The notes: a model not told the origin generated them from the sequence alone. Shown: positions 1 through 8,698, counted from the first letter of the stretch. The stretch is 64,000 bases of DNA from Chitinophaga eiseniae (GCF_900167135.1 NZ_FUWZ01000002.1:248001-312000), one strand, 5' to 3'. Numbers and translations: made by a program.

Positions 1-530
1 GCAAATGCGGCCACTGTAAAGGTGAAGGCCGCATGTACGGCGAAGAAATGGTGAGCATCGACATCCCGGCAGGCGTACAGGAAGGTATGCAGCTGAGCAT
101 GAGCGGTAAAGGCAATGCCGGCGAAAGAGGCGGCGCCCCCGGTGACCTCCTCATCCTCATCGAAGAGGAACCACACCCTGAACTGCAGCGCGATGGCCTC
201 AACGTAGCCTACGACCTGCATATCTCCTTCCCCGATGCCGTATACGGCACCCAGGTGGAAGTACCCACCATCGACGGTAAAGCGAAAATCAAAATACCCG
301 CAGGAACACAAAGTGGTAAAATCTTCCGCCTCAAAGGCAAAGGCTTCCCCTCTGTGAACTCCTACGAAAAAGGTGACCAGCTGATACACGTAAACGTTTG
401 GACGCCACAACACGTCAGCGCAGAAGAAAAATCGATGCTCGACAAACTTCAGACCTCCGACAATTTCAAACCTAATCCGGAAAAATCCGAGAAAGGATTC
501 TTCGAAAAAGTCAGGGATATTTTTAGTTGA
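1..530 (+). CDS. dnaJ: Chaperone DnaJ (Hsp40), C-terminal part, cut by the left window edge
   Basis: Co-chaperone that stimulates the DnaK ATPase and hands it unfolded clients in the cytoplasm. The frame is open from base 3 and begins inside the zinc-finger region: the first residues read [10 protein letters not shown], the last CxxCxGxG repeat. The next ~130 residues match the DnaJ C-terminal substrate-binding domains ([17 protein letters not shown] and the GDLLI strand, then [19 protein letters not shown]), followed by the dimerisation tail. The J domain and first three zinc repeats lie outside the window. The stop at 528-530 is followed by a very long hairpin. Identification is firm; the gene is incomplete only because of the window edge. 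Confidence 0.95.
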   Translation, partial: KCGHCKGEGRMYGEEMVSIDIPAGVQEGMQLSMSGKGNAGERGGAPGDLLILIEEEPHPELQRDGLNVAYDLHISFPDAVYGTQVEVPTIDGKAKIKIPAGTQSGKIFRLKGKGFPSVNSYEKGDQLIHVNVWTPQHVSAEEKSMLDKLQTSDNFKPNPEKSEKGFFEKVRDIFS

Positions 531-551
531 TTTTATTATTTGAATATTTTT

Positions 552-627
552 TTATTTAGTTATTTAAAGACGAAGACCATAGCGGATTTCCGTTCGCTGT
601 GGTCTTCGTCTTTAAATAACTAAATAA
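552..627. terminator. Very long terminator-like inverted repeat after dnaJ
   Basis: Arms 552-584 and 595-627 are complementary at 32 of 33 positions around a 10-base loop. The inner part carries CGAAGACCA/TGGTCTTCG, and the outer part is A/T rich (TTATTTAGTTATTTAAAG). It separates dnaJ from the downstream methyltransferase gene. The stem is much longer than an intrinsic terminator needs, which links it to the other long intergenic hairpins of this window. Confidence 0.7.
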
Positions 628-652
628 CCAAATATCAAAATATCAAAATAAG

Positions 653-1594
653 ATGGATTCCAAACTACAGATGTTCGAGAACCGGCTCACCAAAGTATTC
701 CGGCATATTTCCAAACTGGCCAAACGGCAAAACATCACCTGCTACCGGGTGTATGATGATGATATTCCTGAATTTCCCTTCAGCATAGAGATGTATGAAG
801 ATCATGTGTACATTGCCGAATATCAACGCCGTCACGGGATGGAAGAAGCCGACCACGAAGCCTGGCTCGATACCTGCCTGGAACTGATCAGTAAAGTGCT
901 GAACGTGCCGCCAGCCAATATTTGGGTAAAACAACGGCAACGGAAAGAAAACCGTCAAAGTCAATACGAAAAACTCAGCGCCGAAAGCCGTGAAATGACG
1001 GTGTACGAAGGCGGACTGAAGTTTAAGATCAACCTGTCCGATTATCTCGACACCGGCCTTTTCCTCGACCACCGCACCACCCGGGGCATGGTACGCCATG
1101 AAGCGAAAGATAAAAAAGTACTGAACCTCTTTTGCTATACCGGCTCATTCTCCGTGTACGCTGCCGCCGGCGGCGCCTCGGAAGTAACGTCTGTAGACCT
1201 CTCCAAGACCTACCTCGCCTGGGCGGAAGAAAATATGAAGCTCAACGGTTTCGACACCGGCAAACATACTTTTGTGCACGCCGACGTGCTGCAATATCTC
1301 GATACCCTTAAACTTAACACCTTCGATCTGGTGATCATGGACCCGCCCACTTTCTCCAACAGCAAGCGGATGAAGGATTTCCTCGATATCCAAAGGGACC
1401 ATGCTGAACTGCTCAACAAAGTACTGCTCGCCACCAAAAAAGACGGCGTGGTGTATTTCAGCAATAACTACCGGCGTTTTATACTGGAGGAAGACAAAAT
1501 CAATGCAGCCAGTATCAAAGACATCACTAATCAAACATTGCCCTTCGATTTTCAGCAGAAGATGGTGCGTAAATGCTACCGGCTTACCAAATAA
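653..1594 (+). CDS. RlmK-like class I SAM-dependent rRNA methyltransferase, stand-alone
   Basis: 313-residue methyltransferase that resembles the C-terminal RlmK half of E. coli RlmKL (23S rRNA m7G2069). Visible signatures are an N-terminal RNA-binding segment with ENRLxKxxRHISKLAKRQNI and CYRVYDDDIPEF, the NLSDYLDTGLFLDHR block, the SAM-binding LNLFCYTGSFSVYAA (about residues 161-175), and the catalytic-type MDPPTFSNSKRM motif (about 227-238). E. coli fuses this to an RlmL THUMP domain; here the RlmK part stands alone. The start ATG follows an A/T-rich leader directly after the dnaJ hairpin. The stop lies 3 bases from the convergent VWA gene. The class is firm; the exact target base is inferred from homology. 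Confidence 0.85.
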   Translation: MDSKLQMFENRLTKVFRHISKLAKRQNITCYRVYDDDIPEFPFSIEMYEDHVYIAEYQRRHGMEEADHEAWLDTCLELISKVLNVPPANIWVKQRQRKENRQSQYEKLSAESREMTVYEGGLKFKINLSDYLDTGLFLDHRTTRGMVRHEAKDKKVLNLFCYTGSFSVYAAAGGASEVTSVDLSKTYLAWAEENMKLNGFDTGKHTFVHADVLQYLDTLKLNTFDLVIMDPPTFSNSKRMKDFLDIQRDHAELLNKVLLATKKDGVVYFSNNYRRFILEEDKINAASIKDITNQTLPFDFQQKMVRKCYRLTK

Positions 1595-1597
1595 GCC

Positions 1598-3343
1598 TTA
1601 GCGTTTCCTCTTACGGACCAGCTTCACCATCTTCAGGAATTCCTGTCGATACCCTTCTTTGTCTTTACCCAGGGCCCTTCGGGCGATGTCTGCGACCATG
1701 TCGGTATCACCGCAGCCACGGTAAGCGGAGTTGCGGAGTATCATGCCCAACAACGCCACTGCAGCGGCAAACCGGTAGTCGTCCGGCGCCTTCTCAAAAG
1801 CTGTGGCCTCCCCTTTTATGCCGGCTTCCAGCGTATAAAGGGCAGTATTCAGCGGATGACGGTAAGCGATGCTGATGTTGGCCAGCAGACTGTCCGCCGC
1901 AGGCACATTGTCACGCGGCACGATCTCATACATGGCCACCGCACAATGCCCGCTTCCTACTATACCACCGCCATGCCTGGACGAAGCAGCCGTATCTGCT
2001 TCATACACTTTGTTCTCATAACCGATAAGCCTATACGATTTTACGACGGCCGGGTTAAACGTTACCGTTGTTTGTACATCCCGCGCCACGGTGAAAAGTG
2101 TACTGCCAAACTCGCGCGCAAAAATCTTACTGGCCTCTTCCAGGTCATCAATATAGGCAAAGTTGCCATTACCCTTGCTGGACAAGGACTGCAGCTTGGA
2201 GTCTTTATAATTCTTCATCCCGAAACCAAGGCAGGTCAGCAACACGCCACTTTCTTTCTTTTCCATGATCAGCTCCTCCATTTCAGCATCACTGGTAAGC
2301 CCCACATTGAAGTCCCCGTCTGTAGCCAGGATCACACGGTTGTTACCGTCCGGGATGAACTGCTCCACGGCGATCTGATAGGCCATTTTAATGGCAGCCT
2401 CCCCTGCGGTAGCGCCGCCGGCAACGAGATTATCGATGGCATTGAGGATGGTCTCTTTCTGGTCCCCGGCCGTGGCGGGCAGCTTAATGCCGGGCGTACC
2501 GGCATAGGCTACGATCGCTACTTTGTCTACCGGCCGCAGGTTGTTGACCAGGATACGGAAAGCTGCCTGCATCAGGGGTAGCTTGTTGGGCACGCCCATG
2601 GAGCCGGAAACGTCGACCAGGAAAACGAGATTACTGGGGGGGAGGCTGTCTGTCTGCAAAGCCTTGGCCCGCAACGCTATCTGCAGCAGCTGATGCGCCG
2701 GCTCCCAGGGACAGGTTGTATAATGACTGTATACCGCCATGGTCTGGCCTTCCGGTGGCAACGGGTAATTGTAATGGAAGTAGTTCACCATCTCTTCAAT
2801 CCGGACAGCATCTACCGGCACCGGTTCTTTCAGCCGCAGGAAACGCCGGATATTACTATAGGCCGCCCTGTCCACATCTACTGCAAATACGGACACCGGC
2901 TGCACCTGCGTGCGGGCGAACTTGTTTTCATAAGTGGTCCCGTATGTTTCATTGTAAAAAGCGTGTACGCCCATGCCTACGTTGCCGTAGTTGGGGTTGC
3001 TGTTCTGCCGTGTGCGGGCGCTGGCTTTTGCCAGGGCGATGGGGTCAGGGGCTTTACGTATAGGCGACAATGTTATCAGCAGCCGGTCAGCGGCTTTCAC
3101 CTTCAACTGTAACGGGCGATAACCTTCCCGGGTAAACAGCAGTTGAGCGACAGCGGAGGGAATCTCTATTTTGAAAAGCCCGAAGGCGTTCGTCAGTACC
3201 CTGGTTGAATCCTCTGCAACCCTGACGGTGACGCCCGCCACAGGGCGATGGGTGATACTGTCTTCTACTGCTCCCGACACCCAGATTGTTTGTGCATGTA
3301 CACTGCCAGCCCATAACAACAAGAGTAATAGGAATTTTCGCAT
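1598..3343 (-). CDS. Exported VWA domain protein (YfbK-like) with carboxypeptidase-regulatory-like domain
   Basis: 581 residues. A Sec signal peptide (MRKFLLLLLLWAGSVHAQ) is followed by a carboxypeptidase-regulatory-like beta domain (about 20-95), a linker, a YfbK-type N-terminal region (NETYGTTYENKF, VSVFAVDVDRAAYSN; about 130-205) and a von Willebrand A domain with an intact MIDAS DVSGS at 244-248 and a later TDGDFNVG motif. The C-terminal ~170 residues fit the DUF3520/YfbK tail. Such proteins sit at the cell envelope and bind metal-dependent partners, but the partner is unknown. Its start codon lies about 20 bp from a large palindromic element, so promoter and element must overlap or adjoin. 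Confidence 0.85.
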   Translation of the reverse strand: MRKFLLLLLLWAGSVHAQTIWVSGAVEDSITHRPVAGVTVRVAEDSTRVLTNAFGLFKIEIPSAVAQLLFTREGYRPLQLKVKAADRLLITLSPIRKAPDPIALAKASARTRQNSNPNYGNVGMGVHAFYNETYGTTYENKFARTQVQPVSVFAVDVDRAAYSNIRRFLRLKEPVPVDAVRIEEMVNYFHYNYPLPPEGQTMAVYSHYTTCPWEPAHQLLQIALRAKALQTDSLPPSNLVFLVDVSGSMGVPNKLPLMQAAFRILVNNLRPVDKVAIVAYAGTPGIKLPATAGDQKETILNAIDNLVAGGATAGEAAIKMAYQIAVEQFIPDGNNRVILATDGDFNVGLTSDAEMEELIMEKKESGVLLTCLGFGMKNYKDSKLQSLSSKGNGNFAYIDDLEEASKIFAREFGSTLFTVARDVQTTVTFNPAVVKSYRLIGYENKVYEADTAASSRHGGGIVGSGHCAVAMYEIVPRDNVPAADSLLANISIAYRHPLNTALYTLEAGIKGEATAFEKAPDDYRFAAAVALLGMILRNSAYRGCGDTDMVADIARRALGKDKEGYRQEFLKMVKLVRKRKR

Positions 3344-3362
3344 ATGTTAAGGTAATCATTTT

Positions 3363-3543
3363 CACGCAAAGCCGTCACGCAAAGGCGCAAAGCAGCAAAG
3401 CAGCAAAGATATTTTAAGTTTAAATAAGAAAGCAAAGGAGCGGAGATCAAATTTGATCTCCGCTCCTTTGCTTTCTCTGCTCGCTTATATTTTACTTCTT
3501 TGCGCCTTTGCTGCTTTGCGCCTTTGCGTGACGGCTTTGCGAG
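3363..3543. repeat. Large palindromic intergenic element, copy 1
   Basis: Core: a perfect 50 bp palindrome without loop at 3427-3476 (half-site ends in GGAGCGGAGATCAAA). Outer arms 3365-3408 and 3498-3541 are complementary at 42 of 44 positions and consist of repeated GCAAAG words with one CCGTCACGC insertion. A/T-rich spacers separate core and arms. It lies between hpt and the VWA gene, both on the minus strand. The core is identical in copy 2 at 38101-38150. Confidence 0.85.
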
Positions 3544-3561
3544 ACGCTTTTTGCGAGAATT

Positions 3562-4104
3562 CTACGCTTCTTCCACCAACTGGTAGATTTCCGGCAGATT
3601 GCGGCCCAAACCATCGTAATCGAGGCCATAACCCAGCAGGAATTTATTAGGCACAGAAAAGCCCAGATAGTCGATTTTAATAGGATGTACCATGGCTTCC
3701 GGCTTTGTCAGCAGGGAAGCAACCAGCAGTTTTTTAGGTTGCTGATGTTCCAGTTGTGGCAGGAACTGGCTCAATGTTTTACCGGTATCCACAATATCCT
3801 CAAGGATCACCACCGTGCGGCCGAAAAGGTCTTCGTCCAGACCGATGGCCTGCACCACGTTACCGGTAGATTTGGTCCCTTTGTAGGAAGCCAGTTTAAT
3901 AAAGGATATCTCGGCCGGAATGTTGAGATATTTGAACACATCTCCGGCAAACATAAAAGAACCGTTGAGGATCGCGATAAACAGCGGGCGCTCGTCCTTA
4001 AGGTCCCGGCTCATGTCTGCAGCCATCTGCTGAATGCGCTGCTGCAGCTCTGTAGCACCGATATAGGGCTGGAATTTCTTGTCATGCACCTGAATAACCG
4101 ACAT
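3562..4104 (-). CDS. hpt: Hypoxanthine phosphoribosyltransferase
   Basis: Purine salvage enzyme that joins hypoxanthine or guanine to PRPP to give IMP or GMP in the cytoplasm. 180 residues is the usual length. The PRPP-binding motif VVILEDIVDTGKT is at 98-110 with the acidic pair intact. The PPi loop region LNGSFMFAGD is at 47-56, and the C-terminal base-binding part includes DYLGFSVPNKFLLGYGLDYDG. The minus-strand gene lies downstream of a LysM protein gene (53 bp gap) and ends next to the palindromic element. It complements guaB and purS elsewhere in the window only in a general metabolic sense. Confidence 0.95.
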   Translation of the reverse strand: MSVIQVHDKKFQPYIGATELQQRIQQMAADMSRDLKDERPLFIAILNGSFMFAGDVFKYLNIPAEISFIKLASYKGTKSTGNVVQAIGLDEDLFGRTVVILEDIVDTGKTLSQFLPQLEHQQPKKLLVASLLTKPEAMVHPIKIDYLGFSVPNKFLLGYGLDYDGLGRNLPEIYQLVEEA

Positions 4105-4156
4105 AATACTACTTCATTTCCATATTTAACAATGATAAGCAGAAAAGGATCACTGC

Positions 4157-5629
4157 TTATTTATTCACCAACAGGCGCTGCCCGATTTTGATATCGAACC
4201 CCTGCAAATTATTCCATTCCTGTAACTGGGTTACGGACTTATTGTACATTTTGGAGATACCGTACAGTGTTTCTTTGGGCTGTACGTCGTGGTACCTGGC
4301 GCCTGTACCGGCAGATGCCGGGGCGGGCTTGTATACCGGGGCCGGTGTAGCCGGGACCGGGGCCGGAGGAGCGGGCCGGTATACTGGTGGCTGTTGGGCC
4401 GGCGTAGTGGTTTTAGCGGTACCATTGGAGCCTACTTCTCCTACTTTTTTCAGATCTTCCACCATATCCACGGGAACGCCTCCCTGTTGCGGGCGAGTGC
4501 GAGCTGTTTCCGGTGCGGGCGCGGCGCCACCGGTGTTTTTGACCACTTCTTCCTTGACCTTTGAAAAATCTTCCGGCGGTTCCTGGTCTTCTTCTTTCAG
4601 GATACGGGTATTTTTCGCCAGCGCAGGCGTGCGGGAAGCAAAACCTTCGAGGGATAGGCGCTGACCGGCAGCGGGTTCTTCTCCTTCATGCATTTTATTG
4701 CGGCGGCGCAGCCATCTCAGGCGGATACCCTCTGCCTGTGCGATGTCGTGCATGGTTTCGCCATTGCCTACGCTATGATATTCTTTATTACCGCTTTTAG
4801 CTTTCTTCTGCAGGAAGATAAACATGTCTTTCCGGGGAGGATTGTCATTGTCGAGGTCATTGAAGCGAACCAGCTTGCTCAGGCGGATATTGTGTTTGCT
4901 GGCCAGCTGGATCAGGGAAGTACCGGCTTTCACAAATATCACGCGGCGGCCGTTGATTTCAAACACTCCTTTGGGATAGTTGCCGGCTGCGGGCTTGTTA
5001 TAGCCTCCCTGCTGTGGCCGGGTGGCAGGCGGACGGTTATCCGGGCGGTTGTTGTTACCAGCATAAACGGGCGGTTTCTCTTCGTAAGATTCCTGTTCAG
5101 GGGCCGCTTTGCCCATCGCAATCAGCGAGTATTGCTGGAGGTTATAATCTTCAATGATCTTGATCAGCTGCTGCGGATAGGTTTTATTGGTGGCATAACC
5201 GGCCTGTTTCAGCCCGAAAGCCCAGGATTTATAGTCCTCCTGGTCAAACCGGAAAAGGAACGAGTAACGGGGATTGCTGCGCAGGAAATCGGAGTGATCA
5301 CGGTAAGAATCCCGGGCGTTGTCGTATACACGGAAACATTCCTGCGCGGCATCGTCATCATAACGGATGGTTTTACCGGTCCAGGTGTTTTTGCATTTGA
5401 TACCGAAGTGGTTATTGGATTGCAGACAGAGCGTTCCGTTGCCGGACTGGGTTTCCACGATACCCTGTGCGAGTTTGATGGCTGCGGGCACGCCGGTACG
5501 GCGCATTTCCTCCATAGCAATGCTCTTATAGGCAGCAATGTATTGCTGGGTGGTGATTTTCTGTGCCTTCAGCAGAGGCATGCAGCCAATAAGAAAACTG
5601 ACTACCAACAAAAATTTTCTTACTTGCAT
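4157..5629 (-). CDS. Exported N-acetylglucosaminidase with LysM domains
   Basis: 490-residue peptidoglycan hydrolase. It has a signal peptide (MQVRKFLLVVSFLIGCMPLLKAQ), then a FlgJ/AcmA-type glucosaminidase domain at about 25-170 with the catalytic-type Glu59 in AQGIVETQSGNG and the conserved NNHFGIKCK block. A proline/glycine-rich linker follows. LysM-like repeats are at about 222-265 and 283-330, and a clear C-terminal LysM is at about 444-488 (YHDVQPKETLYGISKMYNKS). It probably cleaves glycan strands during wall turnover. The linker between 335 and 440 is rich in Pro, Ala and Thr. It starts 37 bp after the O-methyltransferase gene and may be cotranscribed with it. Confidence 0.88.
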   Translation of the reverse strand: MQVRKFLLVVSFLIGCMPLLKAQKITTQQYIAAYKSIAMEEMRRTGVPAAIKLAQGIVETQSGNGTLCLQSNNHFGIKCKNTWTGKTIRYDDDAAQECFRVYDNARDSYRDHSDFLRSNPRYSFLFRFDQEDYKSWAFGLKQAGYATNKTYPQQLIKIIEDYNLQQYSLIAMGKAAPEQESYEEKPPVYAGNNNRPDNRPPATRPQQGGYNKPAAGNYPKGVFEINGRRVIFVKAGTSLIQLASKHNIRLSKLVRFNDLDNDNPPRKDMFIFLQKKAKSGNKEYHSVGNGETMHDIAQAEGIRLRWLRRRNKMHEGEEPAAGQRLSLEGFASRTPALAKNTRILKEEDQEPPEDFSKVKEEVVKNTGGAAPAPETARTRPQQGGVPVDMVEDLKKVGEVGSNGTAKTTTPAQQPPVYRPAPPAPVPATPAPVYKPAPASAGTGARYHDVQPKETLYGISKMYNKSVTQLQEWNNLQGFDIKIGQRLLVNK

Positions 5630-5666
5630 GTATTGTCGAATTTAATGGGCATGGTGTGGTGCCGGT

Positions 5667-6305
5667 CTATTTCTTCCTGATCAGGAGGATACCGTCGCGA
5701 ATGGTGAGTAGTACCTGTTCTGCACGGTCGTCGGCCAGCACTTTCTCACAAAATCTGATCATGGCTTTCGCCTGGCTTCCCTGCTCGTTTTCCGGCTGCA
5801 GTACCTGTCCGTGGTACAAGACGTTATCAGCCAGTATAAATCCGCCGGGACGCAGTTTTTCCCAGACCAGGTCATAATAGTGCACATAACCGGCTTTGTC
5901 AGCATCAATAAACACTAAATCAAACATCTCATCCAGTGACGTCATCACTTCGGCTGCTTTTCCGATATGCATTTTTATTTTATCTGCATACCCGGATGCC
6001 TCAAAATATTGATGGCAAAGGGTTTCCAGTTCTTCGTTGATATCGATGGTATGTAATACCCCGTCATCCGGCAGGCCTGCGGCCAGACAGATGGCAGAAT
6101 ATCCCGTATAGGTGCCCAGCTCCAGTATCCGGCGGGGCCGCAGCATGTGGCTCACCATCTCCAGGAACTTTCCCTGTACATGGCCACTGAGCATATGCGG
6201 CAATTCCACTTTCAGGTGTGTTTCCCGGTTCAATTTGTACAACAGCGGACTTTCTGCGCTGGTGTATTTCTCTGCAAATGCCTCAACTGCCGGTAGGAGC
6301 TCCAT
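5667..6305 (-). CDS. O-methyltransferase (COMT-like, class I SAM-dependent)
   Basis: 212-residue SAM-dependent O-methyltransferase of the bacterial caffeoyl-CoA/catechol type. SAM motif I is LELGTYTGYSAICLA, motif II HTIDINEELE, and the metal/substrate motif is FDLVFIDADKAGYVHYYD followed by LADNVLYHG. The natural substrate cannot be read from sequence. The frame is open further upstream, to 6359, but the ATG at 6305 gives the family's usual length, and a promoter box at 6320-6327 lies between the two candidates, so the shorter form is chosen. Confidence 0.88.
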   Translation of the reverse strand: MELLPAVEAFAEKYTSAESPLLYKLNRETHLKVELPHMLSGHVQGKFLEMVSHMLRPRRILELGTYTGYSAICLAAGLPDDGVLHTIDINEELETLCHQYFEASGYADKIKMHIGKAAEVMTSLDEMFDLVFIDADKAGYVHYYDLVWEKLRPGGFILADNVLYHGQVLQPENEQGSQAKAMIRFCEKVLADDRAEQVLLTIRDGILLIRKK

Positions 6306-6319
6306 ATATAAAATTTCTG

Positions 6320-6327
6320 CAAAGCTA
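6320..6327 (-). promoter_or_regulatory. Candidate -7 box of the O-methyltransferase gene
   Basis: Minus-strand TAGCTTTG fits the Bacteroidota -7 consensus TAnnTTTG. The expected transcript would begin near 6316, about 11 nt before the ATG at 6305. No clear -33 TTTG is seen. Confidence 0.4.
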
Positions 6328-6367
6328 TGAAAAAACCGGTTGCGGCGACACCTATACACATAACGTT

Positions 6368-6401
6368 GCCCGGCCGGAATTTATTCTTCCGGCTAACGGG
6401 C
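6368..6401. repeat. Hairpin between LOG and O-methyltransferase genes
   Basis: GCCCG-GCCGGAA and TTCCGGC-TAA-CGGGC form a stem with a 3-base bulge and a 7-base loop. There is no T run on the minus strand, so a classical terminator is doubtful. Confidence 0.5.
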
Positions 6402-6434
6402 AGGTATATCCGCGCCTGACGGGCGCGGCCGTCA

Positions 6435-7133
6435 TTAAAAGTTAGGTCTGAGTTTATTGGTGGTATAAAATACCCGGAAATATTCCACCACCTCGTCGGC
6501 AGTGTCGAAAAGCTTCAGCAGGCCGAGGTCCTGCGGGTTAATGTTGCTTTCTTTTTCCATCATCACGGTACGGATCCATTCCAGCAGACCGCTCCAATAT
6601 TCGCGGCCTACGAGTACCATCGGGGTTTCTTCCATTTTTTTGGTCTGGATAAGGGTGGCCACTTCAAAAAATTCATCCATGGTGCCAAATCCACCGGGCA
6701 TCATCACAAAGCCCTGTGAATATTTGGTGAACATTACTTTTCGCACAAAGAAATAATCGAAGTTGAGCCGCTTATCAGGGTCAATAAAGCCATTCGGATT
6801 TTGCTCATGCGGCAGCGTAATATTGGCCCCTACCGATTTACCATTTGCCGCCTGTGCACCCTTATTGGCCGCTTCCATCACGCCGGGGCCACCGCCGGTA
6901 ATGATACCAAATCCTTCTTCTGCCAGCCTGCGCGCAATTTCCTGCGCCAGCTCATAATAGCGGTTGCCCTGCTTGGTGCGGGCAGATCCGAATATAGATA
7001 TACAGGGTCCTATTTTAGCAAGCGATTCAAAGCCTTCTACGAATTCCGCCATGATCTTGAAGATCTGCCAGCTGGAATGCGCCCTTGTTTCTGTCCAGTC
7101 TCTTTCCTTAAGGTGTTTTAAACTACCATTCAT
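6435..7133 (-). CDS. LOG family (TIGR00730 Rossmann fold) nucleotide hydrolase
   Basis: 232 residues. The family includes cytokinin riboside 5'-monophosphate phosphoribohydrolases and AMP nucleosidase-like enzymes; older databases call it 'lysine decarboxylase'. The two diagnostic motifs are present: GGGPGVMEAAN at 80-90 and PGGFGTMDE at 146-154. They form the nucleotide-monophosphate site and hold the catalytic Arg/Glu pair. It is a cytoplasmic protein with an ATG start. A short hairpin lies upstream at 7167-7184. The substrate (an N6-modified adenine nucleotide or a pyrimidine/purine nucleotide) is not decidable from sequence. Confidence 0.88.
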   Translation of the reverse strand: MNGSLKHLKERDWTETRAHSSWQIFKIMAEFVEGFESLAKIGPCISIFGSARTKQGNRYYELAQEIARRLAEEGFGIITGGGPGVMEAANKGAQAANGKSVGANITLPHEQNPNGFIDPDKRLNFDYFFVRKVMFTKYSQGFVMMPGGFGTMDEFFEVATLIQTKKMEETPMVLVGREYWSGLLEWIRTVMMEKESNINPQDLGLLKLFDTADEVVEYFRVFYTTNKLRPNF

Positions 7134-7567
7134 GCCGTTGCTGTTTTTTTGTCAAAAAATGCTACCCCCTGCCTACGGGCAGGGACACCCTGTAATTTAT
7201 AGAATTATTGGCTTTTAGAGATATAAAGAAACAAAAGCAGGTAACTTAAAAGGAACCCGCTTTACATTTAACACGTTATGAACATGCAGCCATGTTGTTA
7301 AAACCTGGCTGCAGAAACGTTGCTAAAGTTGGGTGATGCAATATGGTGAATAGGTTACCAGCAAAATAAGGCCATCGTTGTGGCAATAGTTTTCATAACG
7401 TTTGATCTGCATTTAATTTATTAATAATTCATGCAAAATCCTAATCATTTTGGGATTTTGTTATTTAGATATTTAGATACCTGGTTTCTGGGGTGTTAGA
7501 TATATAAAAAAGGGACAACCATTTCGCCTATACGAAATGATCGTCCCTTTTTGTATCGTTAACTGCT
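7134..7567. other. Non-coding gap between the FAD oxidoreductase and LOG genes
   Basis: No convincing ORF. It holds a 7 bp hairpin CCCTGCC-TACG-GGCAGGG at 7167-7184, A/T-rich sequence, one loose arm of the ATTTTGGG word type at 7445-7462, and the terminator at 7506-7552. Confidence 0.6.
7506..7552 (-). terminator. Terminator of the HAD-FAD oxidoreductase unit
   Basis: On the minus strand AAAAAGGGAC-GATCATTTCG pairs across a 6-base loop with CGAAATGGTT-GTCCCTTTTT, ending in a T run. It lies just past the FAD oxidoreductase stop. Confidence 0.8.
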
Positions 7568-8698
7568 TTAAAGAGCGGTGAGTTCTTCTGCAAGGCCGAA
7601 AGACAACGTCATACCGGCCCCACTGAGGGCATTCACAATGGTGACGCCCTTTTCCGGCGACATCACCAGCTCTGTGGCGCCGTTGGTCAGTTTGGGATAA
7701 ATGCCATGCCACTGTTCCTGGATAGTATAGGCAGGCGCCTCGAGGAAAGTATGCATATACTTCAGAATAAGGTCATTGATAAACGCCTTATCAAATGGTT
7801 CGAAGTCCGGACCATATTCATGCGAATCACCAATGGTCAGTTCACCCGCCCCATTCTGGGAAATCAGCAGGTGGATGCCCCATTTTACATACTCCGGCAT
7901 TTCCTGTTCAAAGCGTTGTTTGAGCGGTGTCAGCGCGGCACAATCGCTGAAGGATGCATAGTGCGCGAGGGTGAGACCGGCGCAGAGCGCAGGCCCCAAC
8001 TGCCAGCCGCCCGGCTGCGGAATGGTGCGCATCATCTGCAGTTTACATTTGGTGAGGGGCGCGGCCGCGTAGGCAGCAGGATACAGCGTCTCAAAATCAG
8101 CGCCGCTGCAAACATATACCTGGTCTACTTTCCACTTTTCGTCTTTCGTTTCTATATAAGGCAGGCTGATACCGTTGACGGCTGTATTAAAACGAACGGT
8201 CACGTTCATTTTCTCTTCGAGGTGACGTGCAATGGCGGCACTGGCCTGCCGTGGGTTGACAGTCATTTCCGTCGGGCTCCAGAGCGCACCCTGCAAACCT
8301 TCGGTTTTGATGGCTTTCGTATACTGACCAATATTTTCCGGTGCTATCATCTGGCAGTCAAATCCATTGGCGGGCGCTGCGGCGGCAAATTCTTCCAACA
8401 CGGCCAGCTCGTCTTTTTCGTATACCAGGTGCAGGGAGCCTGTTTCCTGGCATTGCAGGCCCGTAGCCGCTGCCAGTTCTTTCCATACGCTGCGGCTATG
8501 CATGGCCCGCTGGTACATTTTACCTGCACGCTGACCAATAGGCCATACCAGTCCGAAATTGCGGATGGAAGCACTGATAGCCCTGCTGTTCCTTTCAAAT
8601 AAAACCACTTTTTTCCCTTTGGATGCCAGCTTGTACGCCATGGCCAATCCTACGATGCCGGCGCCTACTACCGCTACATCCGCTTGTTGTTGTTGCAT
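7568..8698 (-). CDS. FAD-dependent oxidoreductase, TIGR03364 type (DAO family)
   Basis: 376-residue flavoprotein of the D-amino-acid oxidase/glycine oxidase fold. The dinucleotide motif GAGIVG is at 12-17 with the ribose-binding acidic residue in VVLFERN. The C-terminal FAD motif SPEKGVTIVNALSGAGMTLS is near 345-365. This clade is known to be linked in genomes to phosphonatase-like HAD enzymes, and exactly such a gene precedes it here with a 20 bp gap. The likely reaction is oxidative removal of an amine from a small, possibly aminophosphonate-derived substrate. The substrate is inference; the fold and operon link are firm. Confidence 0.85.
   Translation of the reverse strand: MQQQQADVAVVGAGIVGLAMAYKLASKGKKVVLFERNSRAISASIRNFGLVWPIGQRAGKMYQRAMHSRSVWKELAAATGLQCQETGSLHLVYEKDELAVLEEFAAAAPANGFDCQMIAPENIGQYTKAIKTEGLQGALWSPTEMTVNPRQASAAIARHLEEKMNVTVRFNTAVNGISLPYIETKDEKWKVDQVYVCSGADFETLYPAAYAAAPLTKCKLQMMRTIPQPGGWQLGPALCAGLTLAHYASFSDCAALTPLKQRFEQEMPEYVKWGIHLLISQNGAGELTIGDSHEYGPDFEPFDKAFINDLILKYMHTFLEAPAYTIQEQWHGIYPKLTNGATELVMSPEKGVTIVNALSGAGMTLSFGLAEELTAL

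Noticed and set aside
3363..3543. A complete insertion sequence or MITE with target-site duplications.
   Set aside because: No transposase and no convincing flanking duplications in either copy. It remains described only as a palindromic repeat.
5667..6359. Longer forms of several proteins (O-methyltransferase from 6359, PurS from 30051, SusC from 46462, TonB receptor from 59128, sigma factor from 23655).
   Set aside because: The additional N-terminal residues do not fit the families. For the first two they also cross a promoter box, and for SusC and the TonB receptor they push the signal peptide inside.
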